DNA of 64,000 bases from positions 682,001 to 746,000 of the forward strand of contig JADJOM010000002.1 in assembly GCA_016713785.1 (NCBI GenBank). The letters run 5' to 3'. Positions 16,528 through 27,535 of this stretch are shown here, piece by piece; position 1 is the stretch's first letter, and every line of letters begins with the position of its first letter. The position numbers and the translations under genes are program-made. The stretch is from Gemmatimonadota bacterium (GTDB taxonomy: Bacteria > Gemmatimonadota > Gemmatimonadetes > Gemmatimonadales > GWC2-71-9). The notes below the pieces were generated by a model, which was not told the DNA's origin, ran no database searches, and saw only the letters and a program-made list of their open reading frames with translations.

Positions 16528-17556
16528 ATGGCCGCTTCCGCCAACCTCTTCGACCAGCAGGAATCCAACCGCCGGCGCTCGTTCTGGCTGGTGACCGGGT
16601 TCCTGCTGTTCTTTGCCTGGATCGGCTTCGGCGGCGACCTGGCGATCTACCTGGCCACGGCGGGGACCGCGCAGGCCCACCGGGTGCCGGGGATCGGCAT
16701 CGTGGTCACCCTGGTGGCGTCCGGCATCTGCTGGTACTCGTGGAAGAAGGGCGCGGCGCGGGTGCTGTGGGCCACCGGCGCCACCGAGGTGGTGGAGCCG
16801 GCGGACGAGCTCGAGCGCCGGCTGGTGAACGTGGTGGAGGAGATGGCCATCGCCAGCGCGCTGCCGCGGCCCCGGGTGTACGTGGTGCCCGACGCCGACC
16901 CCAACGCCTTCGCGACCGGCATCGAGCCGGGGCAGGCGGCGGTGGCGGTGACCCGCGGGCTGCTGGAGCGGCTCGACCGGGACGAGCTGCAGGGGGTGGT
17001 GGCGCACGAGCTGGCGCACGTCCGCAACCTCGACACCCGCCTGATGACCCTGCTGGCGGCGATGGTGGGGGCGATCGCGCTCATGTCGGACGGGCTGGGG
17101 CGGATGCTCCGGGGCGGGGTGCGGATCGGGGGGCGGAGCGGTGGCGGTCGCAGCGCCCGGGGCGGGAGCAAGGGCGGGGCGGGCGCCCTCGCGGTGGTGG
17201 TGCTGGTGCTCTGGCTGGTGACGCTGCTGCTGGCGCCGGTCATCTCGCGGTTCCTGGCCATGGCGGTGAGCCGGAAGCGGGAATACCTGGCCGACGCCAC
17301 CGCCGCGCAGTTCACCCGCAACCCGATGGCCCTCGCCAGCGCGCTGGAGAAGCTGGCCGCCGCCGCGGAGCCCACGCAGTCCATCACGCGCGGCGCGGCG
17401 CACCTGTGCATCGTGGACCCCAGCGCCAGCCGGCTCTCCTCGCGCGAGGGATTCCTCGGCGACGTCTTCGCCAGCCACCCGCCCATCGCCCAGCGCATCA
17501 TCCGGCTGCGCGGGATGGCGTTCCAGGCGGCCAAGCAGGGGTCCCCCCAGCCGTAG
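16528..17556 (+). CDS. htpX: HtpX-like M48 zinc metalloprotease
   Basis: 342 residues. Membrane segments are at about 19-45 and 55-72, with a hydrophobic pair at about 172-185 and 225-250. The zinc site is HELAH (160-164) plus the downstream glutamate in KREYLADATA (about 252). Family M48B proteases degrade misfolded membrane proteins at the inner membrane. A Gly/Arg/Ser-rich insert (RIGGRSGGGRSARGG) after the zinc helix is unusual. It forms a pair with lemA, as in many bacteria. Confidence 0.92.
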   Translation: MAASANLFDQQESNRRRSFWLVTGFLLFFAWIGFGGDLAIYLATAGTAQAHRVPGIGIVVTLVASGICWYSWKKGAARVLWATGATEVVEPADELERRLVNVVEEMAIASALPRPRVYVVPDADPNAFATGIEPGQAAVAVTRGLLERLDRDELQGVVAHELAHVRNLDTRLMTLLAAMVGAIALMSDGLGRMLRGGVRIGGRSGGGRSARGGSKGGAGALAVVVLVLWLVTLLLAPVISRFLAMAVSRKREYLADATAAQFTRNPMALASALEKLAAAAEPTQSITRGAAHLCIVDPSASRLSSREGFLGDVFASHPPIAQRIIRLRGMAFQAAKQGSPQP

Positions 17557-17617
17557 CCCGCCGGGCGGCGCCCTGCCGTGACTGGCGCCGCTGCCATCGG
17601 GGTGTACTCTACCTTCC

Positions 17618-19132
17618 GTGTCCCTCCCCCTCTGGCTCATCCTGACGGCCGCGTTCCTCTTCGCGGCCATCGGCACCGCGGTGGTGCTGCTGGCCACCCG
17701 CTCGGTGCTGCGGCACCGGCTGCGCCGGTGGGCGCGGACCACGCTGTGGCAGTTCCGCTCGCGGGTGGACCGGTACAAGCTGGTGGAGCGCGACCGCATC
17801 CGCGAGGCGCTGCTCGCCGACCCCGGGATCGGGGCGGCCATCGCCGAGCACGCCGCGGCGCACGGCATGGCCGACTCGGAGGTGCGGATCCGGGTCAACC
17901 AGTACATCGACGAGATCGTCCCGTTCTTCAACGTGCTGTCGTACTACCGGATCGGGTACAACCTCTCGCGGCTGCTCATCAACCTGCTCTACAAGTCCAC
18001 CATCGAGTACCGCGACCAGCCCGCCCTCGACCGGATGCCGCGGCGCGACGTGGTGGTGTACCTGATGAACCACCGCAGCAACGCGGACTACGTGGTGCTG
18101 GCCTACGTCATGGCGCGGATGGTGAGCATCAGCTACGCGGTGGGGGAGTGGGCCCGGGTGTGGCCGCTCGAGTTTGTCTTCAAGAGCTTCGGCAGCTACT
18201 TCATCCGGCGCCGGTTCCGCGAGCCGCTGTACCACACGGTGCTGGAGCGGTACGTGCAGCTCATCACCCGCAACGGGGTGACGCAGGGGATCTTTCCCGA
18301 GGGGGGGCTCACCCGGGACGGTGCCCTCCGGCCGGTGAAGCTCGGCCTGCTCGACTACATCGTCCGCACCCTCGAGGACCCGGCCTTCGACCGCGACATC
18401 TGGCTGGTTCCCGTGGGGATCAACTACGACCGGGTGCTGGAGGACCGCTCCCTGATCCGGGAGCGGATCGTGGGGGGCCGGCGGCCGCCGCGCTGGCGCC
18501 AGCTGGGCGTGGTGCTCGCCTACATGGGCTGGAACACCGTCCGGCTGCTGACCGGCCAGCTCAAGCGGTACGGGCGGGTGTCGGTGGCGTTCGGCACGCC
18601 GCTGTCGGTGCGGGGGTGGCTGGCGGCGCAGCCCCCGGGCATCCTGGCGCTGCCCAAGGGGGAGCGGCTGCCCCACCTGCAGCGGCTGGCGGAGCTGGCG
18701 CTGGAGCGGATCGGGCAGGTGGTGCCGGTGACCCCGGTGCCGCTGGCGGCGGCGGCGCTGCTGTCGTTCGGGGCGAGCGTGGTGCCCCGGGACCGGGTGC
18801 TGGAGCGGATGGACGAGATCCGGGACCGGCTGACGGATGGCGACGCGAAGGTGGTGCGGCAGGAGTTGCCCATCACCGAGGTCTGGGCCCGGGCCTGGCT
18901 GATGCTCTCGATGCGGCGGCTGGTGCTGGCGCAGGGACCCGACCTGGTGATCCTGCCCCGGGAGCGTCCGCTGCTCGAGTACTACGCCAATTCGATCCGC
19001 CACCTGCTGCCGGCCGACCTGGCGGTGGCCTTCTCGCCGGCGGCCGAGGCGGACCAGACGCTCCCCCGACTGGCGACGCGGGAAGAAATGGATATCATGA
19101 CGAGGGAACTGCCGGTCGTGAAACGGAAATAG
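17618..19132 (+). CDS. PlsB-like glycerolphosphate acyltransferase
   Basis: 504 residues with a GTG start and an N-terminal membrane helix (residues 5-27). The acyltransferase motifs are in order: NHRSNADY (HxxxxD, 151-158), GSYFIRRRFREPLY (about 192-205), FPEGGLTRDG (226-235) and VPVGINYD. This arrangement and length resemble the catalytic part of PlsB/DHAP acyltransferases, which acylate sn-1 of glycerol-3-phosphate at the inner membrane. It is shorter than E. coli PlsB (about 800). A TACTCT/TACCTT hexamer sits close to the start. Confidence 0.8.
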   Translation: MSLPLWLILTAAFLFAAIGTAVVLLATRSVLRHRLRRWARTTLWQFRSRVDRYKLVERDRIREALLADPGIGAAIAEHAAAHGMADSEVRIRVNQYIDEIVPFFNVLSYYRIGYNLSRLLINLLYKSTIEYRDQPALDRMPRRDVVVYLMNHRSNADYVVLAYVMARMVSISYAVGEWARVWPLEFVFKSFGSYFIRRRFREPLYHTVLERYVQLITRNGVTQGIFPEGGLTRDGALRPVKLGLLDYIVRTLEDPAFDRDIWLVPVGINYDRVLEDRSLIRERIVGGRRPPRWRQLGVVLAYMGWNTVRLLTGQLKRYGRVSVAFGTPLSVRGWLAAQPPGILALPKGERLPHLQRLAELALERIGQVVPVTPVPLAAAALLSFGASVVPRDRVLERMDEIRDRLTDGDAKVVRQELPITEVWARAWLMLSMRRLVLAQGPDLVILPRERPLLEYYANSIRHLLPADLAVAFSPAAEADQTLPRLATREEMDIMTRELPVVKRK

Positions 19133-19200
19133 GGGCCGGAGATGGGGCGGCCGGTCCCCTGGTACCTGTCCCTCGCGCTTACCCACACCCCGCGGACTTC

Positions 19201-19944
19201 ATGCCCCGTCTGCTGCTGCTGTCGAACTCCCGCAATCCCGGCGAGGGCTACCTGGCGCACGCGCTCGGCGCCATCGGCGCCTTCCTCGGCCCCGAGCCCC
19301 GGCGGCTGGCCTTCATCCCGTACGCCGCCGTGACGGTGTCCTACGCCGACTACACCGCCCGGGTGCGCCGGGCGCTGGAGCCGCTGGGTCACATGGTCGA
19401 GTCGCTGCACGAAGGGGACCCGACGGAGGTGCTCCGGGAGGCCAACGGGCTGCTCGTCGGGGGCGGGAACACCTTCCGCCTGCTGGAGCAGCTGCATCAT
19501 ACCGACCTGCTCAAGCGCCTCCGGCACAAGGTCATGCACGGCGCGCCCTACATCGGGTGGAGCGCCGGGGCCAACCTGGCCTGCCCCACGATCCGGACCA
19601 CCAACGACATGCCGGTGGTGCAACCACCCTCCTTCGCGGGGCTGCACCTGGTGCCGTTCCAGATCAACCCGCACTACACCGACGAGGTGCTCCCCAACCA
19701 CGGGGGCGAGAGCCGGGACGACCGGATCCAGGAGTTCCTGGCGCTCAATCCGGGCATCACGGTGCTGGGCCTGCGGGAGGGGAGCTGGCTGCGGGTGGAG
19801 CAGGCGGGGGTCGAGCTGCACGGACCGAGCTTCATGCGGGTGTTCCGGGGCGGGGAGGCCCCGATCGACGTGCCCCCGGGGAGCGTGGCCGGGTCGTTCC
19901 GGGAGCGCGAGCCCCCCGCCCGGGTGAGCGGGGGGTTCCGCTAG
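19201..19944 (+). CDS. Dipeptidase E-like serine peptidase (S51)
   Basis: 247 residues with a class-I-glutaminase-like fold. The nucleophile elbow GWSAGAN has Ser121, matching Ser120 of PepE, and NTFRLLEQL and QINPHYTDE are also typical. Family S51 dipeptidase E hydrolyses Asp-X dipeptides in the cytoplasm. It follows the acyltransferase by 68 bases on the same strand. The C-terminal 25 residues (REREPPARVSGGFR) exceed the usual end. Confidence 0.85.
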   Translation: MPRLLLLSNSRNPGEGYLAHALGAIGAFLGPEPRRLAFIPYAAVTVSYADYTARVRRALEPLGHMVESLHEGDPTEVLREANGLLVGGGNTFRLLEQLHHTDLLKRLRHKVMHGAPYIGWSAGANLACPTIRTTNDMPVVQPPSFAGLHLVPFQINPHYTDEVLPNHGGESRDDRIQEFLALNPGITVLGLREGSWLRVEQAGVELHGPSFMRVFRGGEAPIDVPPGSVAGSFREREPPARVSGGFR

Positions 19945-19946
19945 GC

Positions 19947-21392
<1,446 letters not shown>

Positions 21393-21427
21393 AGTAAGCG
21401 CCCGCCCGGGAACGCGCTGGGCGGCCC

Positions 21428-22474
21428 TCAGGCGCGCAGGGTGGCCAGCACCTCGGCGCAGAGGGTCCCGGGGTCGAAGGGCAGGCCGATCACGTGGTCG
21501 GCGCCGGCGGCGCGGGCGGGGGCGGGATCGCCCTGCACCAGCGCCACCACGCGGAAGTCGCGCTCGCGCGGGGGATGGAACCCGCCCAGCGGGTCGGTGC
21601 CGGGGGCGCCGCTGCCATGGATGAGCACCACGGCCACCCCGACCTCCGAGGCCCGGCTGGTGAGCTCGCCGGCGCCGGTCACCCGCGTCACCCCGAAGCC
21701 GGCGTGGCGCAGCAGCATGGCCACCACCCGCTCGGTGTCCTGGTCGGGCAGGTGCAGCACCGCCTCGCCCAGGTAGCTGGGCACCGCCTGGGTGCGGCGG
21801 GAGAGGTCGATCATCGGCACGTGGTCGAGGTACGGCGTGGTGCGGTCGTGGCGCAGGGTGCCGACCCGGTCGAGGGTCTGGCGGATCCGCTCCAGCTGCT
21901 CCCGGACGGCGAGCAGCGCGGTGCGGTGGTCGGCCGGCACCGAGGGATCGTCGATGAGCAGCGCGAGCTCGGCGTACGCCGCCATCAGCGGATTGTTGAT
22001 GTTGTGGTGCAGGGTGACGTTGAGCTGGCCGATGGCCGCGAGCCGCTCGGCGTGGACCAGGTCGCGCTCGGCGGCCGCCAGCGCGTCGCGCAGCGCGCGC
22101 TGCCGGCGGTGCCGCTCCACCACCTGCGGCAGCAGGGCGGGGAGCGACGGATCCTTGATCAGGTAGTCGTCGGCCCCGGCCCGCAGCGCCGCGGCGGCCA
22201 GCGCCTCGTCGCCGTGGGCGGTGACCAGCACCACCGCGGGGCGGCTGGTCACGGCGCGGAGCGCGGGCAGCGCCGCCAGGCCCTGGCCATCGGGGAGCTG
22301 GTGGTCGAGCAGGACCAGGTCGGCCTCGGGGGCGAGCGCCATGGCCTGCGCGATGCTCGTGGCCACGGGGGCGCGGCCGTGGCCGGCCTGCTCCAGCAGG
22401 GTGGTGACCAGCCGGGCGTAGTCGGGATCGTCGTCGACCACGAGGATCCGCAGGGACTGCCGTTCAGGCCGCAC
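21428..22474 (-). CDS. Receiver plus H-box protein lacking a kinase ATPase domain
   Basis: 348 residues. Receiver at 8-125, with the acid pocket DDD (14-16), phospho-acceptor D57 and K107. A dimerisation helix follows with an H-box-like LHHNINNPLMAAYAELALL (H157, Asn replacing the usual Glu). A full histidine kinase would then carry a HATPase domain; instead a second receiver-like fold with no acidic pocket fills about 260-348. It may be a phosphotransfer or dimeric output protein. Its start overlaps the GT2 gene by 11 bp, so it is last in the four-gene chain. Confidence 0.75.
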   Translation of the reverse strand: MRPERQSLRILVVDDDPDYARLVTTLLEQAGHGRAPVATSIAQAMALAPEADLVLLDHQLPDGQGLAALPALRAVTSRPAVVLVTAHGDEALAAAALRAGADDYLIKDPSLPALLPQVVERHRRQRALRDALAAAERDLVHAERLAAIGQLNVTLHHNINNPLMAAYAELALLIDDPSVPADHRTALLAVREQLERIRQTLDRVGTLRHDRTTPYLDHVPMIDLSRRTQAVPSYLGEAVLHLPDQDTERVVAMLLRHAGFGVTRVTGAGELTSRASEVGVAVVLIHGSGAPGTDPLGGFHPPRERDFRVVALVQGDPAPARAAGADHVIGLPFDPGTLCAEVLATLRA

Positions 22475-24026
22475 GCTGGGCCTCCGGGTGCTTCTGGAAC
22501 CCCTGCCGGGCGAATTTCTCCCAGCCGCTCTTGCCGCGCCAGGCGTCCCACAGGCCGCGCAGCCGCCAGTACAGCGTGAGCGGGCGCCAGAAGAAGTTCT
22601 CCAGCACGGCGTAGCCGAGCAGGATGAGGACGTCGCGCTTGCGGTTGAACGGCAGCAGGCCGCGCTGCAGCCGGTCGGCGAGGCCGTAGCGGAAGCGCCA
22701 GGCGCCGACCAGCACCGCGAAGATGTTGACCAGCGTGCCCCAGCCGAGCGAGGCCAGCAGGAAGGCCACGGCGTACTGCTCGTTGAGGATCGGCACCTGG
22801 AAGATCCACTCCATGACCAGGAACGCCGCCACGAAGAGGTAGCCGATGGCCTCGATCATGGGGCCATAGTACTCGAACAGCCAGAACGACGGCAGCGCGA
22901 ACCAGCCGATGCGGCCGTACTTCCGCCGGAACAGCATGTCGCGGTGGTAGAAGAGCGACTCCCGCAGGCCGCGGTACCAGCGCCCCCGCTGCTTGCGCAG
23001 CGACTCCAGCCGCTCGGGCACCTCGGTCCAGGCCACGGGGTGGGGCAGGAAGGCCACCCGGCGGGTGCGCAGCTTGTCGCGCACGAAGCGGTGCAGCCGG
23101 ACCACGATCTCCATGTCCTCGCAGACGGTGCCGGCGCGGTCGCCGACGTACTCCCCCACCAGCCGGTGCTGCACCAGTGGCGTGAGGTACCCGCCGGCGC
23201 GGATCACCGTCTCCTTCTCGAAGACCGCGAAGACCCCGGAAAGGATCAGCACGGAGTCGAGGCGGTCGAGCCCGGTGCGCCCGGTGGTGAAGGAGCGCAG
23301 GTACTCCACCATCTGGAACCGGGCCCAGGGGTGGGTGGGGAGGCCCACGCTCACCACCCGGCCGCCGCGGATGGTGCAGCCGTTGGCGATCGCCACCTGG
23401 CCGCCCACCGCCACGATCCGCGGGTCCTCCTGCACCATGCGCATGAGCTCCTTGAGCGCGCGCAGGTCGAGGATGCTGTCGGCGTCGAGGCTCACGAAGT
23501 AGGGCGCGGTGGAGCAGTTGATGCCGGCGTTGAGGGCGTCGGCCTTGCCGGCGTTGTCCTTGTCGATGACCACCAGCTGGGAGACGTTCTTCGGCAGCGG
23601 CACGGTGGCCACGTACATGGCCCGGACCCGCGCGGTGCCGATGGCGTCGCGGTAGGGGAGGTCGGTCCGGCGGAGGCGGAAGGCGTCCTTGAGCACCTCG
23701 AGGGTGCGGTCGCTGGAGCCGTCGTTCACCACCACCACCTCGAACCGGGGATAGTCGCAGTGCACCAGGTTGGTGACGCTGTCGACGATCGTCACCTCCT
23801 CGTTGAACGCCGGGACCACCATCGTCAGCGGCTTGGTGTAGTCGCTGTCGTCGATGAGGTCGAGGTCCTCGACGAAGTGCCCCGCCACCCGCCGCCGCAC
23901 CTGGCGGGCGGAGAGCAGGATGAGCAGCAGCATGTAGCCGTTGTACAGCAGGAAGTAGGCGAGGAAGACGGGCTGGAGCACCAGCCCGATGGCCGAGGCG
24001 ACGGCGGCGACCCGCTCGCCGGTCAC
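22464..24026 (-). CDS. Processive GT2 polysaccharide synthase (PgaC/hyaluronan-synthase-like)
   Basis: 520 residues with GTG start in a GTGA overlap. Two N-terminal membrane helices (10-40) are followed by a GT-A domain: PAFNEE (72-77), NDGSSD (101-106), DADS (181-184), a CEDMEIVVRL acid motif and QRGRWYRG (Q-x-x-R-W). Three or four C-terminal membrane helices follow. This is the architecture of inner-membrane synthases that build and export beta-linked polysaccharide such as poly-N-acetylglucosamine. No deacetylase or outer-membrane exporter is adjacent; partners here are receivers and a HEAT protein. Confidence 0.88.
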   Translation of the reverse strand: MTGERVAAVASAIGLVLQPVFLAYFLLYNGYMLLLILLSARQVRRRVAGHFVEDLDLIDDSDYTKPLTMVVPAFNEEVTIVDSVTNLVHCDYPRFEVVVVNDGSSDRTLEVLKDAFRLRRTDLPYRDAIGTARVRAMYVATVPLPKNVSQLVVIDKDNAGKADALNAGINCSTAPYFVSLDADSILDLRALKELMRMVQEDPRIVAVGGQVAIANGCTIRGGRVVSVGLPTHPWARFQMVEYLRSFTTGRTGLDRLDSVLILSGVFAVFEKETVIRAGGYLTPLVQHRLVGEYVGDRAGTVCEDMEIVVRLHRFVRDKLRTRRVAFLPHPVAWTEVPERLESLRKQRGRWYRGLRESLFYHRDMLFRRKYGRIGWFALPSFWLFEYYGPMIEAIGYLFVAAFLVMEWIFQVPILNEQYAVAFLLASLGWGTLVNIFAVLVGAWRFRYGLADRLQRGLLPFNRKRDVLILLGYAVLENFFWRPLTLYWRLRGLWDAWRGKSGWEKFARQGFQKHPEAQRAA

Positions 24027-27000
24027 GCGGAGTGCCGGGTGCCGGGCGGCTCGCGCCACCCGGCGAGCATGCGGCCCACCCGGTCGCGGATGGCCCACTC
24101 GGGGTCGGCGCGCATGACGGTGTAGGCGGCGTCGTCGCCCAGGACCGCGAGCGCCAGCGCGGCGGGGAGCCGGCGCGCGGGATCACGGTCGTCCCGCGCC
24201 ACCTCGCGCAGGGTCTCCACCGGCTGGGCCCGGCGGATGGCGGTGGCGGCCGCCGCGCGCCCGATCGCGAACGAGTCCGGGGTCTCGGTCCACTCGCCGC
24301 GGAGCAGCCGGGTGGCGAACAGCGCCGCGCGGACCATCTCGTCGGGATCGAGGAACAGCGGCTCGAGCGCGGCGCTGTCGGGGGCGTCGAGGAAGGCCAC
24401 CGCGATGTCCTGCCGCACCCCCGGGTCGGGGTCGCCCAGCATCGCGGCCAGCCGCTCGAAGCGGCGGCAGGCGGCCCAGGCATGCGCGGCCGCGCGGCGC
24501 ACCGGCACCGCCGGGTCGACGCTGAGCCCCTCGAGCGCCGGCTCGTCGACCAGGTCCGGGCGGACCGCCCACAGCTGGCCCACGGCCTCGCGCACCGGGG
24601 TGGCCTGGCTCAGCCCCACCACGCCGAGCACCCGGCGCAGGTCGGGGTGGTGCATGTGCCGCGCGATGCGCGTGAGCAGGATCGCCTCCTGCCCATCGCG
24701 GTCGAGGCCGAGCGCCAGGTCGAGGAACGCCGGGAAGGCGGCCTCGGCCTGCTCGGCGACCGCCTTGAGCACCACCGCATCGTCCTCGGAGCGGAGCAGG
24801 CGCACCAGGCCGGGGAGCCCCTTCTCGGGGGCCACGCGCTGGAACAGCGCCACGGCCGCGTGCCGCACGCTGCGGTTGGGATCGGCCAGGGCGCGGGTGG
24901 CAGTCAGGTGCAGTTCGTCGGCGTCGAGCATGCCGCCCACCGCGGTGAGCGCCGCGGCCCGCACGTCCGGGTCGGGGTCGCTGCGCACCACGGTGAGCAG
25001 CGCGCTGCGGCTGCGCTCCCCCTGGAACACCCGCAGGCCGGCCACCAGCCGGACCCGCTGCTCGGGGGAGAGCACGCCGCGCATGCCCTCCGCCAGGGTC
25101 TGCTCCATCTGCTCCCGGCTGGTGCTGCCCAGGGCGCGCAGCTCCACGTGCCGGGCCTCGCGCAGGCGGAGGCCCAGCAGGCGGAACTCGGCGTCCTGCT
25201 TGAGGCGCTCGCGCAGCGTCTCGCGCAGCTCCTGCTCGTCCGCCATCTCCACCACCCGGGCCACCAGGCTCTCCTGGTCGTACGCGCCGAGGGCCAGCAC
25301 CGCCGCCACCCGGACCGCCACCGGCTGGTCCTGGTGACAGATGGCGAGCAGCGCCACCTCGCCCCCGGGCGCGCGGAAGATGCCGGTGGCCAGCGCGGCC
25401 CGCTCCCGCACCAGGGGCGAGGGATCCTGCTGCAGCAGGGTGAGCAGCCGCAGCGAGGCGGTCTCCCGGCCCAGCCGCACCAGCCCGTCCACCGCGCGGG
25501 CCCGCACCTCGGCGTCGGGGTCATCGAGGCCGAGGAGCAGCAGCTCGGTGGCCCGCTCCTCGCCGGTCCGGCCCAGCACGTCGGCGGCGGCCGCGCGGAC
25601 CTGCGGGGCGTGGTCGCGGAACAGCGACTCGAGCAGCGGGACGGGATACGGGGGGCGAAGCCCCCCGATGGTCCGCACCAGCCGGACCCGGCCGTCGGCG
25701 TCGTTCCGTTCCAGGAGCAGGTCGATGATGGCGCCGAGCTGGTCGCGGTCGATGCGCGCCACCGCCGCGGTGATCGCGTCGGCGAAGTCGGGCTCCGCGT
25801 CACGGTAGCTGCGCACCAGCGCCGGGACGGTGTCGGCCACGCCGAGCTCGCCCAGGGCGCGGGCGGCGGCGGCGCGCACCGCGGCCTCGCTGTCGGCCAG
25901 CAGCTCCACCAGCAGCGGGGCGGCGCCGCGCCAGCCGGTCTCCGCCACCCCCTCCGCCGCCGCGGCCCGGACCAGCGCCTCGGGGTCGCGCAGCAGGCGG
26001 GCGAACTCGCGATCGGCGCCGGCGGCATGGATCAGGCCGAGGGCGCGCGCGGCGGCCGCGCGCACCAGCGGCTCCCGGTCGGTGGAGCGGGGGAGGATCA
26101 CCCCCGCGAGCTCGCTGCCACCCAGGTCGCCGATGAGCGCGGTGGCCGCGGCGCGCACCCGCTCGTCGGCGTCGCCGAGGGCGTCGAGGGCGGCGGGGAC
26201 GGCCTCGCGTACGGTCAGGGCGTGCAGCACCTCCAGCGCCTCGGCCCGGATGGCGGGCTCGGTGTCGTGCCGCGCCCGCTCGATCAGTTCGACGCCGAGG
26301 TCGCGGCGGTCGGTCTGCCGCACCGCCGCCACCACGGCCCGCCGCACCCGCGGCGCGGGGTGCAGCAGGTGCTCGGCCAGCAGCTCGCGGGCGCCCGCCA
26401 CGCCGAACTTGACCAGCATGGCGTGGGTATCCGGGGTGTCCTCGCCCCGCTCGATCAGCCCCACCAGGCGGCTGGGCACCCCGAGCCGCTCCAGCGCCAC
26501 CGCGGCGCGGATGCGGATCTCGGGATCGGGGTCGTCGAGCGCCACCGAGAGCGGCGCCTCGGCGGCGGGGCCGATCTGCTCCAGCGCCTCGACGCTCCGC
26601 ATGCGGACCCACCAGGCCGGGTCGCCGAGGGCGCGGACCAGGCGGTCGATCACCTCGCTGTCGGCGAACTGGCCCAGGGCGCTGGCGATGCGCGCGCGCA
26701 CGAAGGGCGCCGGGTCGGAGAGCAGGTGGTCGAGCAGGTAGGTGACGGCGCGGCGGTCGCCCAGCTTGCCGAGGGCGCCGGCCACCTTGGCGCGCACCTC
26801 GTCGTCCATGTCCTTGAGCGCCACGATCAGCACCGGGAAGGCGCTCTGGACCTTGAGCTCGCCCAGGATGTTCGCGGCCCACGCCCGCGCGGGGTGCCGG
26901 GTCGGGTCGCGCAGGAAGGCCAGCATCGGCTCCACCACCGGCGCGCCATGGCGCACCAGGATGTCGGCGATGCGCGGCGCCAGCCAGTTCTCCGCCTGCT

Positions 27001-27535
27001 TGAGCGCCTCGACCAGCGGCCCCACCGCGCGGGGGTCGGCGATGCGGGCCAGCGCCCGCAGCGCGATCTCCCGCACGTCGGCGTCCTCGGTGCGGGTGGC
27101 GCCGATGGTCTCGAGCAGGGCGGGCACCGCCTTGGCGTTGCCCACCCGGCCCAGCAGCTCGGCGGCGAAGGCGCGCTCGCGCCACTCCTTGGCGGTGCGG
27201 ATGCGCTCGATGTACTTGTCGACCAGGCCGAGCCGGTCGTAGGTGTCGAGCAGCCAGGGGGGCCGCTCGGTGAGGCCCCGGGCCTGCTCCTCGAGCAGCG
27301 CCTCCAGCGCCTCGAAGTCGCGCAGGGTGCGGAGCTGGAGCAGCTCGGGCTCGAGCAGCGCCTTCTCCCGCTGCGCCAGCCCCGCCACGACCTCGCGGTA
27401 GAGCCCCTTCCGCTCCGCCAGCCGGCGCTCCACCCGGGAGAGCCACGCGGCGTAGATGAGCCAGGCCACGATGCCCAGGACGCCGATGGCGACGACCGTT
27501 GCGGCGAACAGGAGGATCAGGCGAAGCAGGGTCAC
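24023..27535 (-). CDS. Giant HEAT-repeat membrane-anchored protein
   Basis: 1,170 residues, GTG start in a GTGA overlap. One membrane helix (4-26: LILLFAATVVAIGVLGIVAW) is followed by a coiled region, then some 25-30 HEAT/PBS-lyase-type repeats with the pattern D-x-x-x-x-V-R-x-x-A-x-x-A-L-G (for example DEVRAKVAGALGKLGD, AAVRAAAARALGELG). These form a superhelical scaffold for protein contacts, probably cytoplasmic. Placed between a receiver and a GT2 synthase, it probably couples signalling to synthase activity (inference). Confidence 0.85.
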   Translation of the reverse strand: MTLLRLILLFAATVVAIGVLGIVAWLIYAAWLSRVERRLAERKGLYREVVAGLAQREKALLEPELLQLRTLRDFEALEALLEEQARGLTERPPWLLDTYDRLGLVDKYIERIRTAKEWRERAFAAELLGRVGNAKAVPALLETIGATRTEDADVREIALRALARIADPRAVGPLVEALKQAENWLAPRIADILVRHGAPVVEPMLAFLRDPTRHPARAWAANILGELKVQSAFPVLIVALKDMDDEVRAKVAGALGKLGDRRAVTYLLDHLLSDPAPFVRARIASALGQFADSEVIDRLVRALGDPAWWVRMRSVEALEQIGPAAEAPLSVALDDPDPEIRIRAAVALERLGVPSRLVGLIERGEDTPDTHAMLVKFGVAGARELLAEHLLHPAPRVRRAVVAAVRQTDRRDLGVELIERARHDTEPAIRAEALEVLHALTVREAVPAALDALGDADERVRAAATALIGDLGGSELAGVILPRSTDREPLVRAAAARALGLIHAAGADREFARLLRDPEALVRAAAAEGVAETGWRGAAPLLVELLADSEAAVRAAAARALGELGVADTVPALVRSYRDAEPDFADAITAAVARIDRDQLGAIIDLLLERNDADGRVRLVRTIGGLRPPYPVPLLESLFRDHAPQVRAAAADVLGRTGEERATELLLLGLDDPDAEVRARAVDGLVRLGRETASLRLLTLLQQDPSPLVRERAALATGIFRAPGGEVALLAICHQDQPVAVRVAAVLALGAYDQESLVARVVEMADEQELRETLRERLKQDAEFRLLGLRLREARHVELRALGSTSREQMEQTLAEGMRGVLSPEQRVRLVAGLRVFQGERSRSALLTVVRSDPDPDVRAAALTAVGGMLDADELHLTATRALADPNRSVRHAAVALFQRVAPEKGLPGLVRLLRSEDDAVVLKAVAEQAEAAFPAFLDLALGLDRDGQEAILLTRIARHMHHPDLRRVLGVVGLSQATPVREAVGQLWAVRPDLVDEPALEGLSVDPAVPVRRAAAHAWAACRRFERLAAMLGDPDPGVRQDIAVAFLDAPDSAALEPLFLDPDEMVRAALFATRLLRGEWTETPDSFAIGRAAAATAIRRAQPVETLREVARDDRDPARRLPAALALAVLGDDAAYTVMRADPEWAIRDRVGRMLAGWREPPGTRHSA

